A stretch of DNA of 22,063 nucleotides from DASPJL01 sp035628645 (GCA_035628645.1 DASPJL010000058.1:1-22063), one strand, 5' to 3'; positions 1 through 7,860 are shown, counted from the stretch's first letter. Numbers and translations are program-made. The notes: a model not told the origin generated them from the letters alone.

Positions 1-614
1 TATTTATCGGTAGCTTTCTTTTAAGTTTAATCCATGCGCTGATCCCAAACCATTGGATCCCTTTGATTACCATAGGAAAAGCGGAAAAATGGACTACCCG
101 GGAAACACTTGGAGCATCTGCGATAGTGGCTATCTCCCACGCGCTAAGCACTGTATTGCTTGGTATTATTATAGGTTTGATCGGACTTAAGCTGGCAAAT
201 TCATATCAGCACGCCGCTATGATTGTTGCCCCACTCATCCTGATACTTATGGGATTGATTTATTTTGGAATGGATTTCAAACATTCTCATAATGAACATA
301 TTCCAAATCAGAATAAGCTTAAGAAGAAGTCAAAGTCCGCAATATTAATCACACTTTGCCTGGCCATGTTCTTTTCTCCATGCCTTGAGATTGAAACCTA
401 TTATTTCACAGCAGGAATTTATGGCTGGAAGGGAATTTTACTGGTATCTGTCATTTACCTTTTTGTGACTGTAGGTAGTATACTTTTGTTGGTGTACTTA
501 GGAAGCAAAAGTATTGAACGGTTTAACTGGCACTTTCTTGACCATTACGAAAAGAAAATAACAGGAAGTATCCTGATTGTACTAGGTATCATTTCTTTTT
601 TTATAAACTATTAA
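1..614 (+). CDS. NicO/UreH-like metal transporter, 5' end outside window
   Basis: The reading frame is open from base 3 through a stop at 612-614, so the gene begins upstream. A TTG at 63 is only an internal codon, because coding continues in front of it with the membrane-type motif HALIPNHWIPL. About 203 residues are visible, with roughly five to six hydrophobic segments. Two His-containing motifs (HALIPNH, and ISHAL about 26 residues later) resemble the signature helices of NicO/RcnA and UreH/SafE-like transporters. A His-containing loop (HSHNEH) lies between membrane segments. Only 10 bases separate it from the P1B ATPase, so the two are probably co-transcribed and the likely role is export or handling of a divalent metal in the inner membrane. 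The family assignment is by motif; the substrate is not shown by the sequence. Confidence 0.75.
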   Translation, partial: FIGSFLLSLIHALIPNHWIPLITIGKAEKWTTRETLGASAIVAISHALSTVLLGIIIGLIGLKLANSYQHAAMIVAPLILILMGLIYFGMDFKHSHNEHIPNQNKLKKKSKSAILITLCLAMFFSPCLEIETYYFTAGIYGWKGILLVSVIYLFVTVGSILLLVYLGSKSIERFNWHFLDHYEKKITGSILIVLGIISFFINY

Positions 615-624
615 TAGAAATATC

Positions 625-2619
625 ATGGCGAAAGAATGTTGTTCACATGAAGAAGATGAAAATACAACAGGGGTAGAAATAAAATCTCCGAGAACCGCTG
701 AACATCCCGGACCAGAAATTTCAGACGACCATGATGGTCATGGGCATTCGCATGGAGAAGATTCAAATCTAAAACAATACATTCCAACAGGCATTAGTTT
801 GTTTTTGCTTTTAACAGGAATAGCCCTGGATATTGTTAAAGCATCGTTTTTCAATGAGCCTCTGCGATTTCTATGGTTCAGTGCGGCTTATATTCTTGTA
901 GGAGGAAAGGTATTAAAGTATGCATGGCTAAACATTAAGAAAGGGGAAATTTTCAATGAGTTTTTCCTGATGGGAATTGCTACACTGGGCGCTTTTTACT
1001 TGGGCGAATATGCTGAAGGTGTAGCGGTAATGCTGTTTTATGTAGTAGGAGAGCATTTTCAGGAAGCCGCGGTAATGAAATCCAGAAGATCCATTAAAGC
1101 TTTGATTGACAACAGGCCTGAAACAGTATCGGTTTTTATCAACGGTAAAATTTCTATTGTTGATCCTAAAACGGTATCCATTGGCGACATTATCCAGGTA
1201 AAGCCTGGAGAAAAAGTTGCCTTGGACGGCGAATTACTGACCGATTCCGCTTCTTTTAACACAGCGGCATTGACCGGAGAGTCAAAGCCTGATAATAAGA
1301 AGCGGGGAGAAAAAATCCTTTCTGGTATGATTAACCTAGACAAACTGATTCAAATCAGTGTGACCTCTTCGCATGAAGACAGTGCGTTATCGAAAATATT
1401 AAAACTGGTAGAAAGGGCCACCGGAAGAAAAGCGAAAACCCAACAGTTTATTACCCGGTTTGCAAAAGTTTATACACCCATAGTGGTTTTTCTGGCAATT
1501 GGTATCGCACTTATTCCTTACTTTTTTATTGACAATTATGTATTCAATCAATGGTTATATAGGGCGCTGATTTTCCTTGTTATATCCTGTCCATGCGCTT
1601 TAGTCATATCGATTCCGTTAGGCTATTTTGGAGGAATTGGCGCAGCCTCGAGGAATGGAATTCTATTTAAAGGCTCCAATTTTCTTGACCTGATTACCAA
1701 AGTGGATACCGTGGTTATGGATAAAACCGGTACGCTGACCAAAGGCGTTTTTGAAGTTCAAAAGGTGCATTCGGAATTATTGGAGGGAAAATCCTTTATT
1801 AATTTAATCGCGGCATTAGAAAGTAATTCCACCCATCCGATAGCTGGGGCTATTGTAAAATTTGCAGGAGAAGGCTATAAATCCTTAAAAGTTGAAAATG
1901 TAGAAGAAATATCTGGGCACGGGATTAAGGGAAAAGCCGATGAAAAAGAAGTGTTGGCAGGCAATTTAAAATTGCTAAAAAGATTTAACATAAATTATGA
2001 TGCGAGCCTCGAGGATATTGTAGAAACTATTGTGGTCGTAGCGATAAATGGAAAATATGCAGGATTCATAACCATAGCCGATGAAATAAAGGAAGATGCT
2101 GCTCAATCAATAAAGAGCCTTCATGACCTTGGAGTAAAAAACCTGGTAATGTTATCAGGAGATAAGCCAACGATTGTGGAGGCGGTTGCAAAAAAGCTTG
2201 GTATTGATCAGTATTTTGGCGGGTTACTTCCAGAGGATAAAGTAAATAAGGTTGAAGAATTGAAAACTAAAGGAAAGACGGTCGCTTTCGTAGGGGATGG
2301 TATTAATGATGCTCCCGTCATCACTTTAGCTGATGTAGGAATGGCGATGGGAGGGCTCGGTTCAGACGCTGCTATTGAAACTGCTGATGTAGTGATCCAA
2401 AATGATCAGCCCTCTAAAATCGCGACTGCGATCAAAATTGGCAAAAAGACGAACGGCGTAGTCTGGCAGAATATAGGGTTGTCTTTTGCGGTTAAAGCTA
2501 TTGTGCTGATTCTTGGAGCAGGAGGATTGGCAACCATGTGGGAAGCAGTTTTTGCGGATGTCGGCGTGGCATTCCTGGCGATTTTAAACGCAGTGAGGAT
2601 CCAGAAAATGAAGTTTTAA
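625..2619 (+). CDS. Heavy-metal P1B-2-type ATPase (Zn/Cd/Pb exporter, CadA/ZntA-like)
   Basis: A 664-aa inner-membrane pump that uses ATP to export divalent soft metals. Visible landmarks in order are a His-rich N-terminus (about residues 35-44, with CC at 5-6), the actuator TGES (217-220), the membrane metal site CPC (322-324), the phosphorylated Asp in DKTGT (D366) and the hinge GDGIND (557-562). Near the C-terminus, K624 and D645 are 21 residues apart, the same spacing I recall for the Lys and Asp that define Zn/Cd specificity in ZntA; this points to subgroup P1B-2 rather than Cu-ATPases. There is no GMxCxxC heavy-metal-associated domain; the His-rich tail takes its place. It follows the NicO-like gene by 10 bases with no terminator between. 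Zn versus Cd/Pb/Co cannot be decided here. Confidence 0.95.
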   Translation: MAKECCSHEEDENTTGVEIKSPRTAEHPGPEISDDHDGHGHSHGEDSNLKQYIPTGISLFLLLTGIALDIVKASFFNEPLRFLWFSAAYILVGGKVLKYAWLNIKKGEIFNEFFLMGIATLGAFYLGEYAEGVAVMLFYVVGEHFQEAAVMKSRRSIKALIDNRPETVSVFINGKISIVDPKTVSIGDIIQVKPGEKVALDGELLTDSASFNTAALTGESKPDNKKRGEKILSGMINLDKLIQISVTSSHEDSALSKILKLVERATGRKAKTQQFITRFAKVYTPIVVFLAIGIALIPYFFIDNYVFNQWLYRALIFLVISCPCALVISIPLGYFGGIGAASRNGILFKGSNFLDLITKVDTVVMDKTGTLTKGVFEVQKVHSELLEGKSFINLIAALESNSTHPIAGAIVKFAGEGYKSLKVENVEEISGHGIKGKADEKEVLAGNLKLLKRFNINYDASLEDIVETIVVVAINGKYAGFITIADEIKEDAAQSIKSLHDLGVKNLVMLSGDKPTIVEAVAKKLGIDQYFGGLLPEDKVNKVEELKTKGKTVAFVGDGINDAPVITLADVGMAMGGLGSDAAIETADVVIQNDQPSKIATAIKIGKKTNGVVWQNIGLSFAVKAIVLILGAGGLATMWEAVFADVGVAFLAILNAVRIQKMKF

Positions 2620-2786
2620 ACATTTTAGAAAAAAAAGCCAAGACTAAGTTTATTAATAAAGCATTGATCCTTTTCTTAAATTTCTTTGTTATTCTACCTG
2701 GAAACTGGAAGTATCGTTAATCACCGATAAGAATCCCCCTGTTTTTGTAATTAATTCTTGTTTAATAATAAGTTAAGAAACTAGCT

Positions 2787-2794
2787 TAAATTTG
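2787..2794 (+). promoter_or_regulatory. Bacteroidota -7 promoter element of rlmN (TAAATTTG)
   Basis: TAAATTTG is an exact match to the TAnnTTTG -7 element known from Bacteroidota. It ends four bases before the GTG at 2799, which would put the transcription start at or next to the start codon. No TTG lies at the usual 17-23 base distance upstream; the nearest (2758-2760) leaves 26 bases, so the -33 half is poor. Confidence 0.5.
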
Positions 2795-2798
2795 CATC

Positions 2799-3851
2799 GT
2801 GATTTTAACGCAACAAAAAAAAGACATTCGAAAAACTTCAATTGAAGATATAAAGAAGTTTTTAGTCGAACATGGTGAAAAACCTTTCCGGGCCACTCAA
2901 ATTCAGGAATGGTTATGGAAAAAGTCAGCCCAAAGTTTTGAGGAAATGACAAATCTTTCCAGTTCTACAAGACAGTTACTTTCAGAGAATTACTGCATTA
3001 ATGGAGTCGTTGTGGATAAAAAACAGGTAAGCGCCGACAGGACCATTAAATCTACCTTTAAACTATTCGACGGAAATATAGTGGAAGGCGTTCTGATCCC
3101 AACTTCAGACCGCATGACAGCTTGTGTTTCTTCCCAGGTTGGCTGTTCTTTGTCCTGCAAATTTTGCGCAACTGGCTATATGGAAAGAAAACGTAACCTT
3201 GATGCGGCAGAAATGTACGATCAGGTGGTTCAGATCAGGAATCAGGCGGAAGAACATTATAATATCCCGTTAACCAATATTGTTTATATGGGAATGGGAG
3301 AGCCATTACTTAATTATAATAGCGTAATTGAATCCATAGAACGCATTACTTCTCCGGCTGGATTAAATATGTCTCCTTCCAGAATAACTGTTTCCACGGC
3401 AGGTATTGCGAAAATGATCAAAAAGCTGGGTGATGATGAGGTAAAATTCAATCTGGCGCTATCCCTTCATGCGGCTAACGATACCAAGCGAAATCAGATC
3501 ATGCCCATCAATGAAAGCAACACATTGAAGGTATTGGGAGAAGCATTGAAATATTACTACTCAAAAACTAAAAATCCCGTCACCTATGAATACATCGTAT
3601 TTAAGGATTTTAACGACGAAATTATTGATGCGGAAGAATTATATCAATTCACAAAAAATGTTCCCTGCAAAGTCAACATCATTGAATACAACCCAATTGC
3701 AGAAGCAGACTTTGTAAATACCAATGAAGACAAACTAGCCAGATTTGGAAGACACCTTGAAAAAAAGGGCGTAAGAGTGGTGATAAGAAGAAGCCGGGGC
3801 AAAGACATTGACGCTGCTTGCGGGCAACTGGCGGGTAAAGACAAAAAGTAA
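2799..3851 (+). CDS. rlmN: Dual-specificity 23S rRNA A2503 / tRNA A37 C2-methyltransferase RlmN
   Basis: A 350-aa radical-SAM enzyme that methylates C2 of A2503 in 23S rRNA, and A37 in some tRNAs, through a methyl-cysteine intermediate. The 4Fe-4S motif is CSLSCKFC (C116, C120, C123). E97 in EGVLIP corresponds to the catalytic glutamate region, GMGEPLLN is the SAM-binding segment, and C341 in the C-terminal AACGQL is the methyl-carrying cysteine. The length is normal for the family. The start is a GTG at 2799; no nearby in-frame ATG would keep the N-terminal helical domain, and a -7 element sits just upstream. It is a housekeeping gene transcribed alone and convergent with the DUF4397 gene. 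Confidence 0.97.
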   Translation: MILTQQKKDIRKTSIEDIKKFLVEHGEKPFRATQIQEWLWKKSAQSFEEMTNLSSSTRQLLSENYCINGVVVDKKQVSADRTIKSTFKLFDGNIVEGVLIPTSDRMTACVSSQVGCSLSCKFCATGYMERKRNLDAAEMYDQVVQIRNQAEEHYNIPLTNIVYMGMGEPLLNYNSVIESIERITSPAGLNMSPSRITVSTAGIAKMIKKLGDDEVKFNLALSLHAANDTKRNQIMPINESNTLKVLGEALKYYYSKTKNPVTYEYIVFKDFNDEIIDAEELYQFTKNVPCKVNIIEYNPIAEADFVNTNEDKLARFGRHLEKKGVRVVIRRSRGKDIDAACGQLAGKDKK

Positions 3852-3871
3852 AAGTATACTATTTAGGATAA

Positions 3872-3969
3872 TAATGAGGATGTCCAGGTATGTTTTCCGC
3901 CTTGCTGAATTTATTTAAGCATCTTAAGCGTAACGTAAATTCGGGATGACTTTTCGGACACCCTCATAA
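3872..3969. repeat. 98-bp inverted-repeat element between rlmN and the DUF4397 gene
   Basis: Fourteen-base arms at 3872-3885 and 3956-3969 are complementary at 12 positions (core ATGAGG-x-TGTCC against GGACA-x-CCTCAT). The 70-base interior contains a smaller perfect stem, TTAAG-CAT-CTTAA. A T-run (3971-3976) follows the right arm. It fills the gap between two convergent genes, so it could be a shared terminator; its size and terminal inverted repeats would also suit a miniature mobile element. Confidence 0.45.
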
Positions 3970-3974
3970 ATTTT

Positions 3975-4694
3975 TTATTTATTGGCTACCGCCGTAAGCT
4001 GCAAATTCAAAGGCGCTGTTCCCGATTCGGTGCCAGTAAGTACCAAGGTATAAATCTTCCCTCCTTCAAAAGAGATCTCACCTGTAGTTGCTGCATTGGA
4101 AGAGGTGGCTGCATTGATATTAACAGCATTAAATGTATAAGCGCCCGCATCATATTCTCTGTAATTAGACGCTGTTTTATAACTCCTTGTTCCAAACTCA
4201 AAAAGCGCCGTGCTTCCGTCTACCCGTATCACATAAGACGCATTATTGGAAGCAGGAGAAAGATTAATGTATCTTACCCAGAACTTTCCAGAGGCAGGAG
4301 TCGCAACAGTATCTGGAATTACGATGGATTGAGGCTGTGCATTGGTATTAAAAGCAACCACTGAAAACTTCTTATCCCCATCAAAAGCATGACTGGTATT
4401 GACTTTTTCATTAATTGAAGCAGCTAATGTTGCTGTAATTCTGTGATTTCCGGCCGGCACTTCATGGTATTCTGTGGCGCTTCCAAAACCAATATTGGAA
4501 GAAGCTGAACTTTCGTCAATAAAAAGATCCATCGGACCAACATCAGGTATGGCGTGAATAAACATGACCTGAGAAAATGTAGGCGTTGATTCCTCATCTT
4601 TTTTACATCCGGCAAGGATTATAAATGTGCCCAGAAAGACAAGTAAAAATCTTATTTTGGGAATCATTAAAAGTGCTTTCGTGTAATTTTTCAT
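3975..4694 (-). CDS. DUF4397-type lipoprotein
   Basis: A 239-aa protein with a lipoprotein signal sequence: a hydrophobic core at about 15-29 and a lipobox LAGC with C30, followed by KKDEES, so it should be lipid-anchored in the envelope. The mature part reads as one beta-rich DUF4397-type unit: it opens with VMFIHAIPDVGPMDLFID, followed by YHEVPAGNHRI, and a second half with FWVRYINLSPAS. This pattern matches DUF4397, common in Bacteroidota surface lipoproteins of unknown function. Start at 4694 preserves a full signal peptide; an internal Met at residue 10 is an alternative. The upstream leader is A-rich without a Shine-Dalgarno. Not in an operon; 443 bases separate it from glf. The molecular role is unknown. 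Confidence 0.8.
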   Translation of the reverse strand: MKNYTKALLMIPKIRFLLVFLGTFIILAGCKKDEESTPTFSQVMFIHAIPDVGPMDLFIDESSASSNIGFGSATEYHEVPAGNHRITATLAASINEKVNTSHAFDGDKKFSVVAFNTNAQPQSIVIPDTVATPASGKFWVRYINLSPASNNASYVIRVDGSTALFEFGTRSYKTASNYREYDAGAYTFNAVNINAATSSNAATTGEISFEGGKIYTLVLTGTESGTAPLNLQLTAVANK

Positions 4695-5137
4695 AGTTGT
4701 TTTATTTAATTTGTTTAATTCATTTTACTTCCTAATTAGATCGAATGTTATGCTTTTTTATTTTATCTCTCCCCGGAATAAAAAATTTAAAAACAGTTTC
4801 CCTATAAGTAACTGTAAGTAAAAAAGTTAAATCAGATACTTGGGTTTAACCTTATATTTATTCTTTTTACATCCTCCAGAAATCGATAAAACGATTCCTG
4901 TGTAGTATTAACATGAGAAATGAGAAAATAAGTATTTCCAAAATTGGGAAATTGGGAATGTGTTTAATAAATGCACTAAGGCATTTTATTTATCAAAGAG
5001 ATTTAACTTATATATGAAGAAATTTATGTTTGCTACCGGAAAAGAAAAACAGCTATTTTAAAACTCGAGTATTCTATGAAACTGAAAGAGGAGCTTTTTG
5101 CTCCTCTTTTTATTTTATAACATTTCATTTTTTCTCA
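4695..5137. other. 443-bp intergenic region between glf and the DUF4397 gene
   Basis: Very AT-rich. It must hold the promoter of the minus-strand DUF4397 gene, but I see no clear TAnnTTTG there. On the plus strand two overlapping short frames (4913-5017, 34 aa; 5014-5061, 15 aa, beginning MKKFMFATG) lead into a strong terminator at 5085-5114. A TATGTTTG at 5025-5032 resembles a -7 element. A small stem AATCG-6-CGATT is at 4881-4896. Confidence 0.4.
5085..5114 (+). terminator. Strong rho-independent terminator
   Basis: A perfect 10-bp stem, AAAGAGGAGC (5085-5094) paired with GCTCCTCTTT (5100-5109), with a 5-base loop, followed by a T-rich tract on the plus strand. Read on the minus strand the hairpin lies about 30 bases after the glf stop but is followed only by TTTCAG, so it serves glf less well. 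No recognised plus-strand gene lies directly upstream. Confidence 0.8.
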
Positions 5138-6301
5138 TTATCCAACCCTTATTAAAGGTTTTTTTCTTCCATTCAGCGCTTTATTGGCTTTTACATTCAA
5201 TGATTTCGGAACATTCATTATTCTCTTAAAAACGGCAAGTGATTGAGCCACTACCTGGTCCATATTGTAATATTTGTAGGTTGCCAATCGTCCTACAAAA
5301 TGAACATTAGGTAGAGTATCTGCAAGGTTCTTATACTTTTGGTACAGTTCTGCATTTTCCTTCCTTGGAACCGGATAATAGGGATCTCCATCTGAACTGG
5401 GGAATTCATAAGTAATGCTTGTTTTACTATTTACCTGACCTGTTAAATGCTTGTATTCAGTTACCCTGGTATATTCGAATTCATTGGGATAATTTACCAC
5501 TGCAACCGGTTGTAGTTGAACAGTGTCCAACGTTTCATGCTTAAACTTTAAAGATCTATAGGGAAGTTTTCCATAACAGAACTCAAAATATTCATCTACC
5601 GGTCCAGTATATATCATGTTTTTGTAAGGAATAATATTTTCTATTTCCTTGTAATCCGTGTTTAATAATATGTGGATTTTTGGATGTGATAGCATGTTCT
5701 CGAACATTCTTGTGTAACCATGCAAAGGCATGTACTGAAAAGCATCAGTAAAATATCTGTCATCGGTATTCGTCCGGGTTGGAATACGGCTCGCTACTGA
5801 TTTATCCAGTTCTGATGGATAAACACCCCATTGTTTTTTAGTATATCCTTTAAAAAACTTCTCATACAATTCCCAGCCTACCTGGCTTACAACCACATCC
5901 TCCGAAGTTTTGATATCCTTGATATCTTCTCTTATGCTTTCGTAAAATTTCATTAATTCTTCCGAAGTCAGGTTTAAATTATAAAGCGTATTTACAGTGG
6001 TCAGGTTAATAGGAATGGGAACTAGCTTGCTGTCTACACTAGTAAGGACTTTATGTTCATAGAATCTCCATTTGGTAAATTGAGAAAGGTAATCAAAGAC
6101 TTCCTGGCAATTCGTGTGAAAAATATGAGGGCCATATTTATGCACTAAAATTCCATCGTTATTATAATGATCAAATGCATTTCCGCCTACATGATTTCTT
6201 TTATCTATAATTAAGACTCTCGTTCCGGCGGTTGCCAATCTTTCAGCAATTACACTTCCCGCAAAACCTGCTCCTACTACTACATAATCATACATATACA
6301 C
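5138..6301 (-). CDS. glf: UDP-galactopyranose mutase
   Basis: A 387-aa cytoplasmic flavoenzyme that interconverts UDP-galactopyranose and UDP-galactofuranose, the donor for galactofuranose in surface glycans. The N-terminal FAD dinucleotide-binding motif is VVGAGFAGSV (G10, G12, G15), followed by the acidic strand LIIDKRNHVGGNAFD. YGPHIFHT, KQWGVYPSELDKSVASRIP, the NYPNEFEYTRVTEYK segment and a C-terminal GRLATYKYYNMDQ are family hallmarks around the flavin and substrate. The length is typical. The start MYMYDY has a second Met two residues in; either is possible. No glycosyltransferases or other polysaccharide genes flank it, so it stands apart from any surface-glycan cluster in this window. 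Confidence 0.96.
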   Translation of the reverse strand: MYMYDYVVVGAGFAGSVIAERLATAGTRVLIIDKRNHVGGNAFDHYNNDGILVHKYGPHIFHTNCQEVFDYLSQFTKWRFYEHKVLTSVDSKLVPIPINLTTVNTLYNLNLTSEELMKFYESIREDIKDIKTSEDVVVSQVGWELYEKFFKGYTKKQWGVYPSELDKSVASRIPTRTNTDDRYFTDAFQYMPLHGYTRMFENMLSHPKIHILLNTDYKEIENIIPYKNMIYTGPVDEYFEFCYGKLPYRSLKFKHETLDTVQLQPVAVVNYPNEFEYTRVTEYKHLTGQVNSKTSITYEFPSSDGDPYYPVPRKENAELYQKYKNLADTLPNVHFVGRLATYKYYNMDQVVAQSLAVFKRIMNVPKSLNVKANKALNGRKKPLIRVG

Positions 6302-6608
6302 TAATTTAAAATTCCTGTCTGCTATGATTCCATTACTGGTTCATTCTCAAAAATTAAAGCACAAGTTTTCCCAACCAATACTTTTTCAGTGCAGTCAAAG
6401 TAATTTGGCTGTAATAAAAAATTTCGATACAGAATCTAAAACTTGGTTAAGAAAAATATTTTCGTCTGTTAGGTTTGGGAGTACTTGCGGAATCGCATAG
6501 TTAGTATTTTTCGAACTGGCCATATAATCCAAACAAACCCTTGAATGATTGAGTATACGGCGAAGTTTTTTATTAGGTTAGGCGGTCGATTTCTCTTAGT
6601 CAATCAAT
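6302..6608. other. 307-bp gap between glf and the NlpC/P60 gene
   Basis: It holds a minus-strand reading frame that is open but broken by a one-base shift (see the pseudogene at 6322-6577). No TAnnTTTG promoter match was found for glf on the minus strand, and no terminator hairpin was seen after the NlpC/P60 stop. Confidence 0.4.
6322..6577 (-). pseudogene. Frameshifted small ORF upstream of glf
   Basis: On the minus strand one frame is open from 6577 to a stop at 6395-6397, with an ATG at 6521-6523 (MASSKNTNYAIPQVLPN...). A second frame, offset by one base, is open from 6435 to a TAG at 6322-6324 and ends FENEPVMES. Both contain a run of six T (plus-strand A at 6416-6421). Removing one T joins them into one 66-codon ORF from ATG 6523, ending 20 bases before the glf start. 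Residue composition across the join looks protein-like rather than AT-driven. I do not recognise the product. It may be a decayed gene, a sequencing error or a slippage site. Confidence 0.35.
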
Positions 6609-7229
6609 CTACAACACCCTTCTCACCGACCTATACCTATTTTTATAATGTTTGCTATTCAAATTGTCAATTACAACTCCCCGGCTTGAAGAGGAGTGAA
6701 TAAAGGAAATTTTGTCATTTGAGCTTGAGACAATTATTCCAACATGCCCGATCCTTTCGTTGCCCCTGGTAGGACTTTTAAAGAAGATCAGGTCCCCTCT
6801 TTCCGCATCTTTAAGTGATACAGGTTCTCCGAATTTTGATTGGGTAATGGAAGACGGCGGAATTTTAAGTCCCGATTCTTTATACACATAAGAAGTAAAC
6901 CCTGAACAATCAAAACCTGTGGAGGGCTTCTTTCCGGCATAAGTATATTTTATACCTAAATGAGAGAGGGCGTGATCAACAATTTTATCTTTGCTCGTTT
7001 TCTTATCAATCTTATTTGTAGGTGTATTAAAACCTGCAGAAATATACTTTGGTGTATCAGCTTTCTGAACCTTTAAACCTTGGTTGTAATTATTAGAGAT
7101 AAAAATCAAAAGGACAAACCCGAAGATAAAATAGAAAAACCCGCTTCTAAAAACATCCTGAATGTTCAGCACATCTTCTGATGCTTTCCTTTCTAAATTA
7201 GTGCTTTTTCTTTTAATACTTTTTTCCAT
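6609..7229 (-). CDS. Membrane-anchored NlpC/P60 peptidoglycan hydrolase
   Basis: A 206-aa protein with an N-terminal cytoplasmic stretch, one transmembrane segment (about 31-46) and a C-terminal NlpC/P60 domain from about residue 80. The catalytic Cys is C108 in FDCSGF and the catalytic His is H162 in GHVGII; H178 in FIHSSSS is the likely third residue. The GDLIFF segment before the His is typical. Such enzymes cleave the stem peptide of peptidoglycan (gamma-D-Glu-diaminopimelate bond) in the periplasm. The N-terminus is unusual in being a single-span anchor after 30 charged residues instead of a signal peptide. A terminator-like hairpin lies directly in front of the start codon, which raises the question of how it is transcribed. 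Confidence 0.9.
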   Translation of the reverse strand: MEKSIKRKSTNLERKASEDVLNIQDVFRSGFFYFIFGFVLLIFISNNYNQGLKVQKADTPKYISAGFNTPTNKIDKKTSKDKIVDHALSHLGIKYTYAGKKPSTGFDCSGFTSYVYKESGLKIPPSSITQSKFGEPVSLKDAERGDLIFFKSPTRGNERIGHVGIIVSSSNDKISFIHSSSSRGVVIDNLNSKHYKNRYRSVRRVL

Positions 7230-7238
7230 AGCTTTTGC

Positions 7239-7268
7239 AAAAAAATCAGTATCCGTAAGACACTGATT
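7239..7268 (-). terminator. Hairpin with T-tract downstream of the DinB gene
   Basis: Read on the minus strand, AATCAGT pairs with ACTGATT across an 11-base loop and is followed by seven T (plus-strand A at 7239-7245). It begins about 25 bases after the DinB-family stop. It also ends only nine bases before the NlpC/P60 ATG, so it may act as an attenuator for that gene rather than a simple terminator. Confidence 0.6.
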
Positions 7269-7293
7269 CCTTACAACAACAAAAGCATAAATA

Positions 7294-7758
7294 TCATTCC
7301 TTTACCTCTCGGGAATAAGTGATAAAGTCGGTATTTGGAGGATCAATATTATTTTGCCTTAAGAGAATAGCATATTGAGCCCTGTGATAAGTAGCATGAT
7401 TTGCTGTATGAATGATAATATCAGAAATGACGGTTTCGTATGGGATCTTTTGAAAATTAATATAAGATAAAATCCGGCTGAATTCCTGTTCATCAGAGCT
7501 TTTTAGGTAGTTAAGCCAATTGGTTGTATTTTCTTTGGCCATTTGCTCCACTTCATTCAAAGGAAGTGTTTTCCAAATATGCAAAGAGAAGTCGGGATTT
7601 CCCTGGATCCTCGACAACCATAATTTTTGCGCGACAATGGTGTGGCTCAGCAGAAGCTGAATCCTTTCGGGTATCACATTAAGGGTTTTAAAAAGAGTAA
7701 AGTAACGCTCATTGGCCCAGTGATTATATTTATACAATCTGATCAAATATTCTTTCAT
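7294..7758 (-). CDS. DinB-family metal-binding protein
   Basis: A 154-aa DinB/YfiT-fold protein. Four-helix DinB proteins bind a divalent metal through three His; here the candidates are H39 (LLSHTIVAQ) and H121 and H125 in the HTANHATYHRAQ helix, with H117 close by. The N-terminal YNHWAN motif is typical. Bacterial members include thiol-dependent transferases and many proteins of unknown activity, so no substrate can be given. The start follows an A-rich leader without a Shine-Dalgarno. Transcription probably ends at the hairpin at 7239-7268. It is unrelated in function to DNA polymerase IV, despite the family name. Confidence 0.88.
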   Translation of the reverse strand: MKEYLIRLYKYNHWANERYFTLFKTLNVIPERIQLLLSHTIVAQKLWLSRIQGNPDFSLHIWKTLPLNEVEQMAKENTTNWLNYLKSSDEQEFSRILSYINFQKIPYETVISDIIIHTANHATYHRAQYAILLRQNNIDPPNTDFITYSREVKE

Positions 7759-7802
7759 TTCAATGGTATTTTTAAATATTAGCGCTGCGAATTTATAGGT
7801 GA

Positions 7803-7860
7803 GAAGTTAGAAGAGGAAATTTATTATTATAGTTGGAAGTCAGAAGATCGAAGTTGGAAG
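7803..7860. repeat. Degenerate 7-bp tandem repeat (GAAGnnn)
   Basis: GAAG recurs at 7836, 7843, 7850 and 7857, exactly seven bases apart, giving units like GAAGTCA, GAAGATC, GAAGTTG. Two earlier copies at 7803 and 7810 have the same period but a different phase. It lies in the intergenic space between the minus-strand alpha/beta hydrolase and DinB genes. Confidence 0.7.

Noticed and set aside
63..65. TTG as start codon of the first gene
   Set aside because: The same frame is open to the window edge with a conserved-looking membrane motif upstream, so the gene is truncated by the window rather than starting here.
2538..2720. 60-aa plus-strand frame overlapping the end of the P1B ATPase gene
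   Set aside because: It is an out-of-frame shadow of the ATPase coding sequence, with no recognisable motif.
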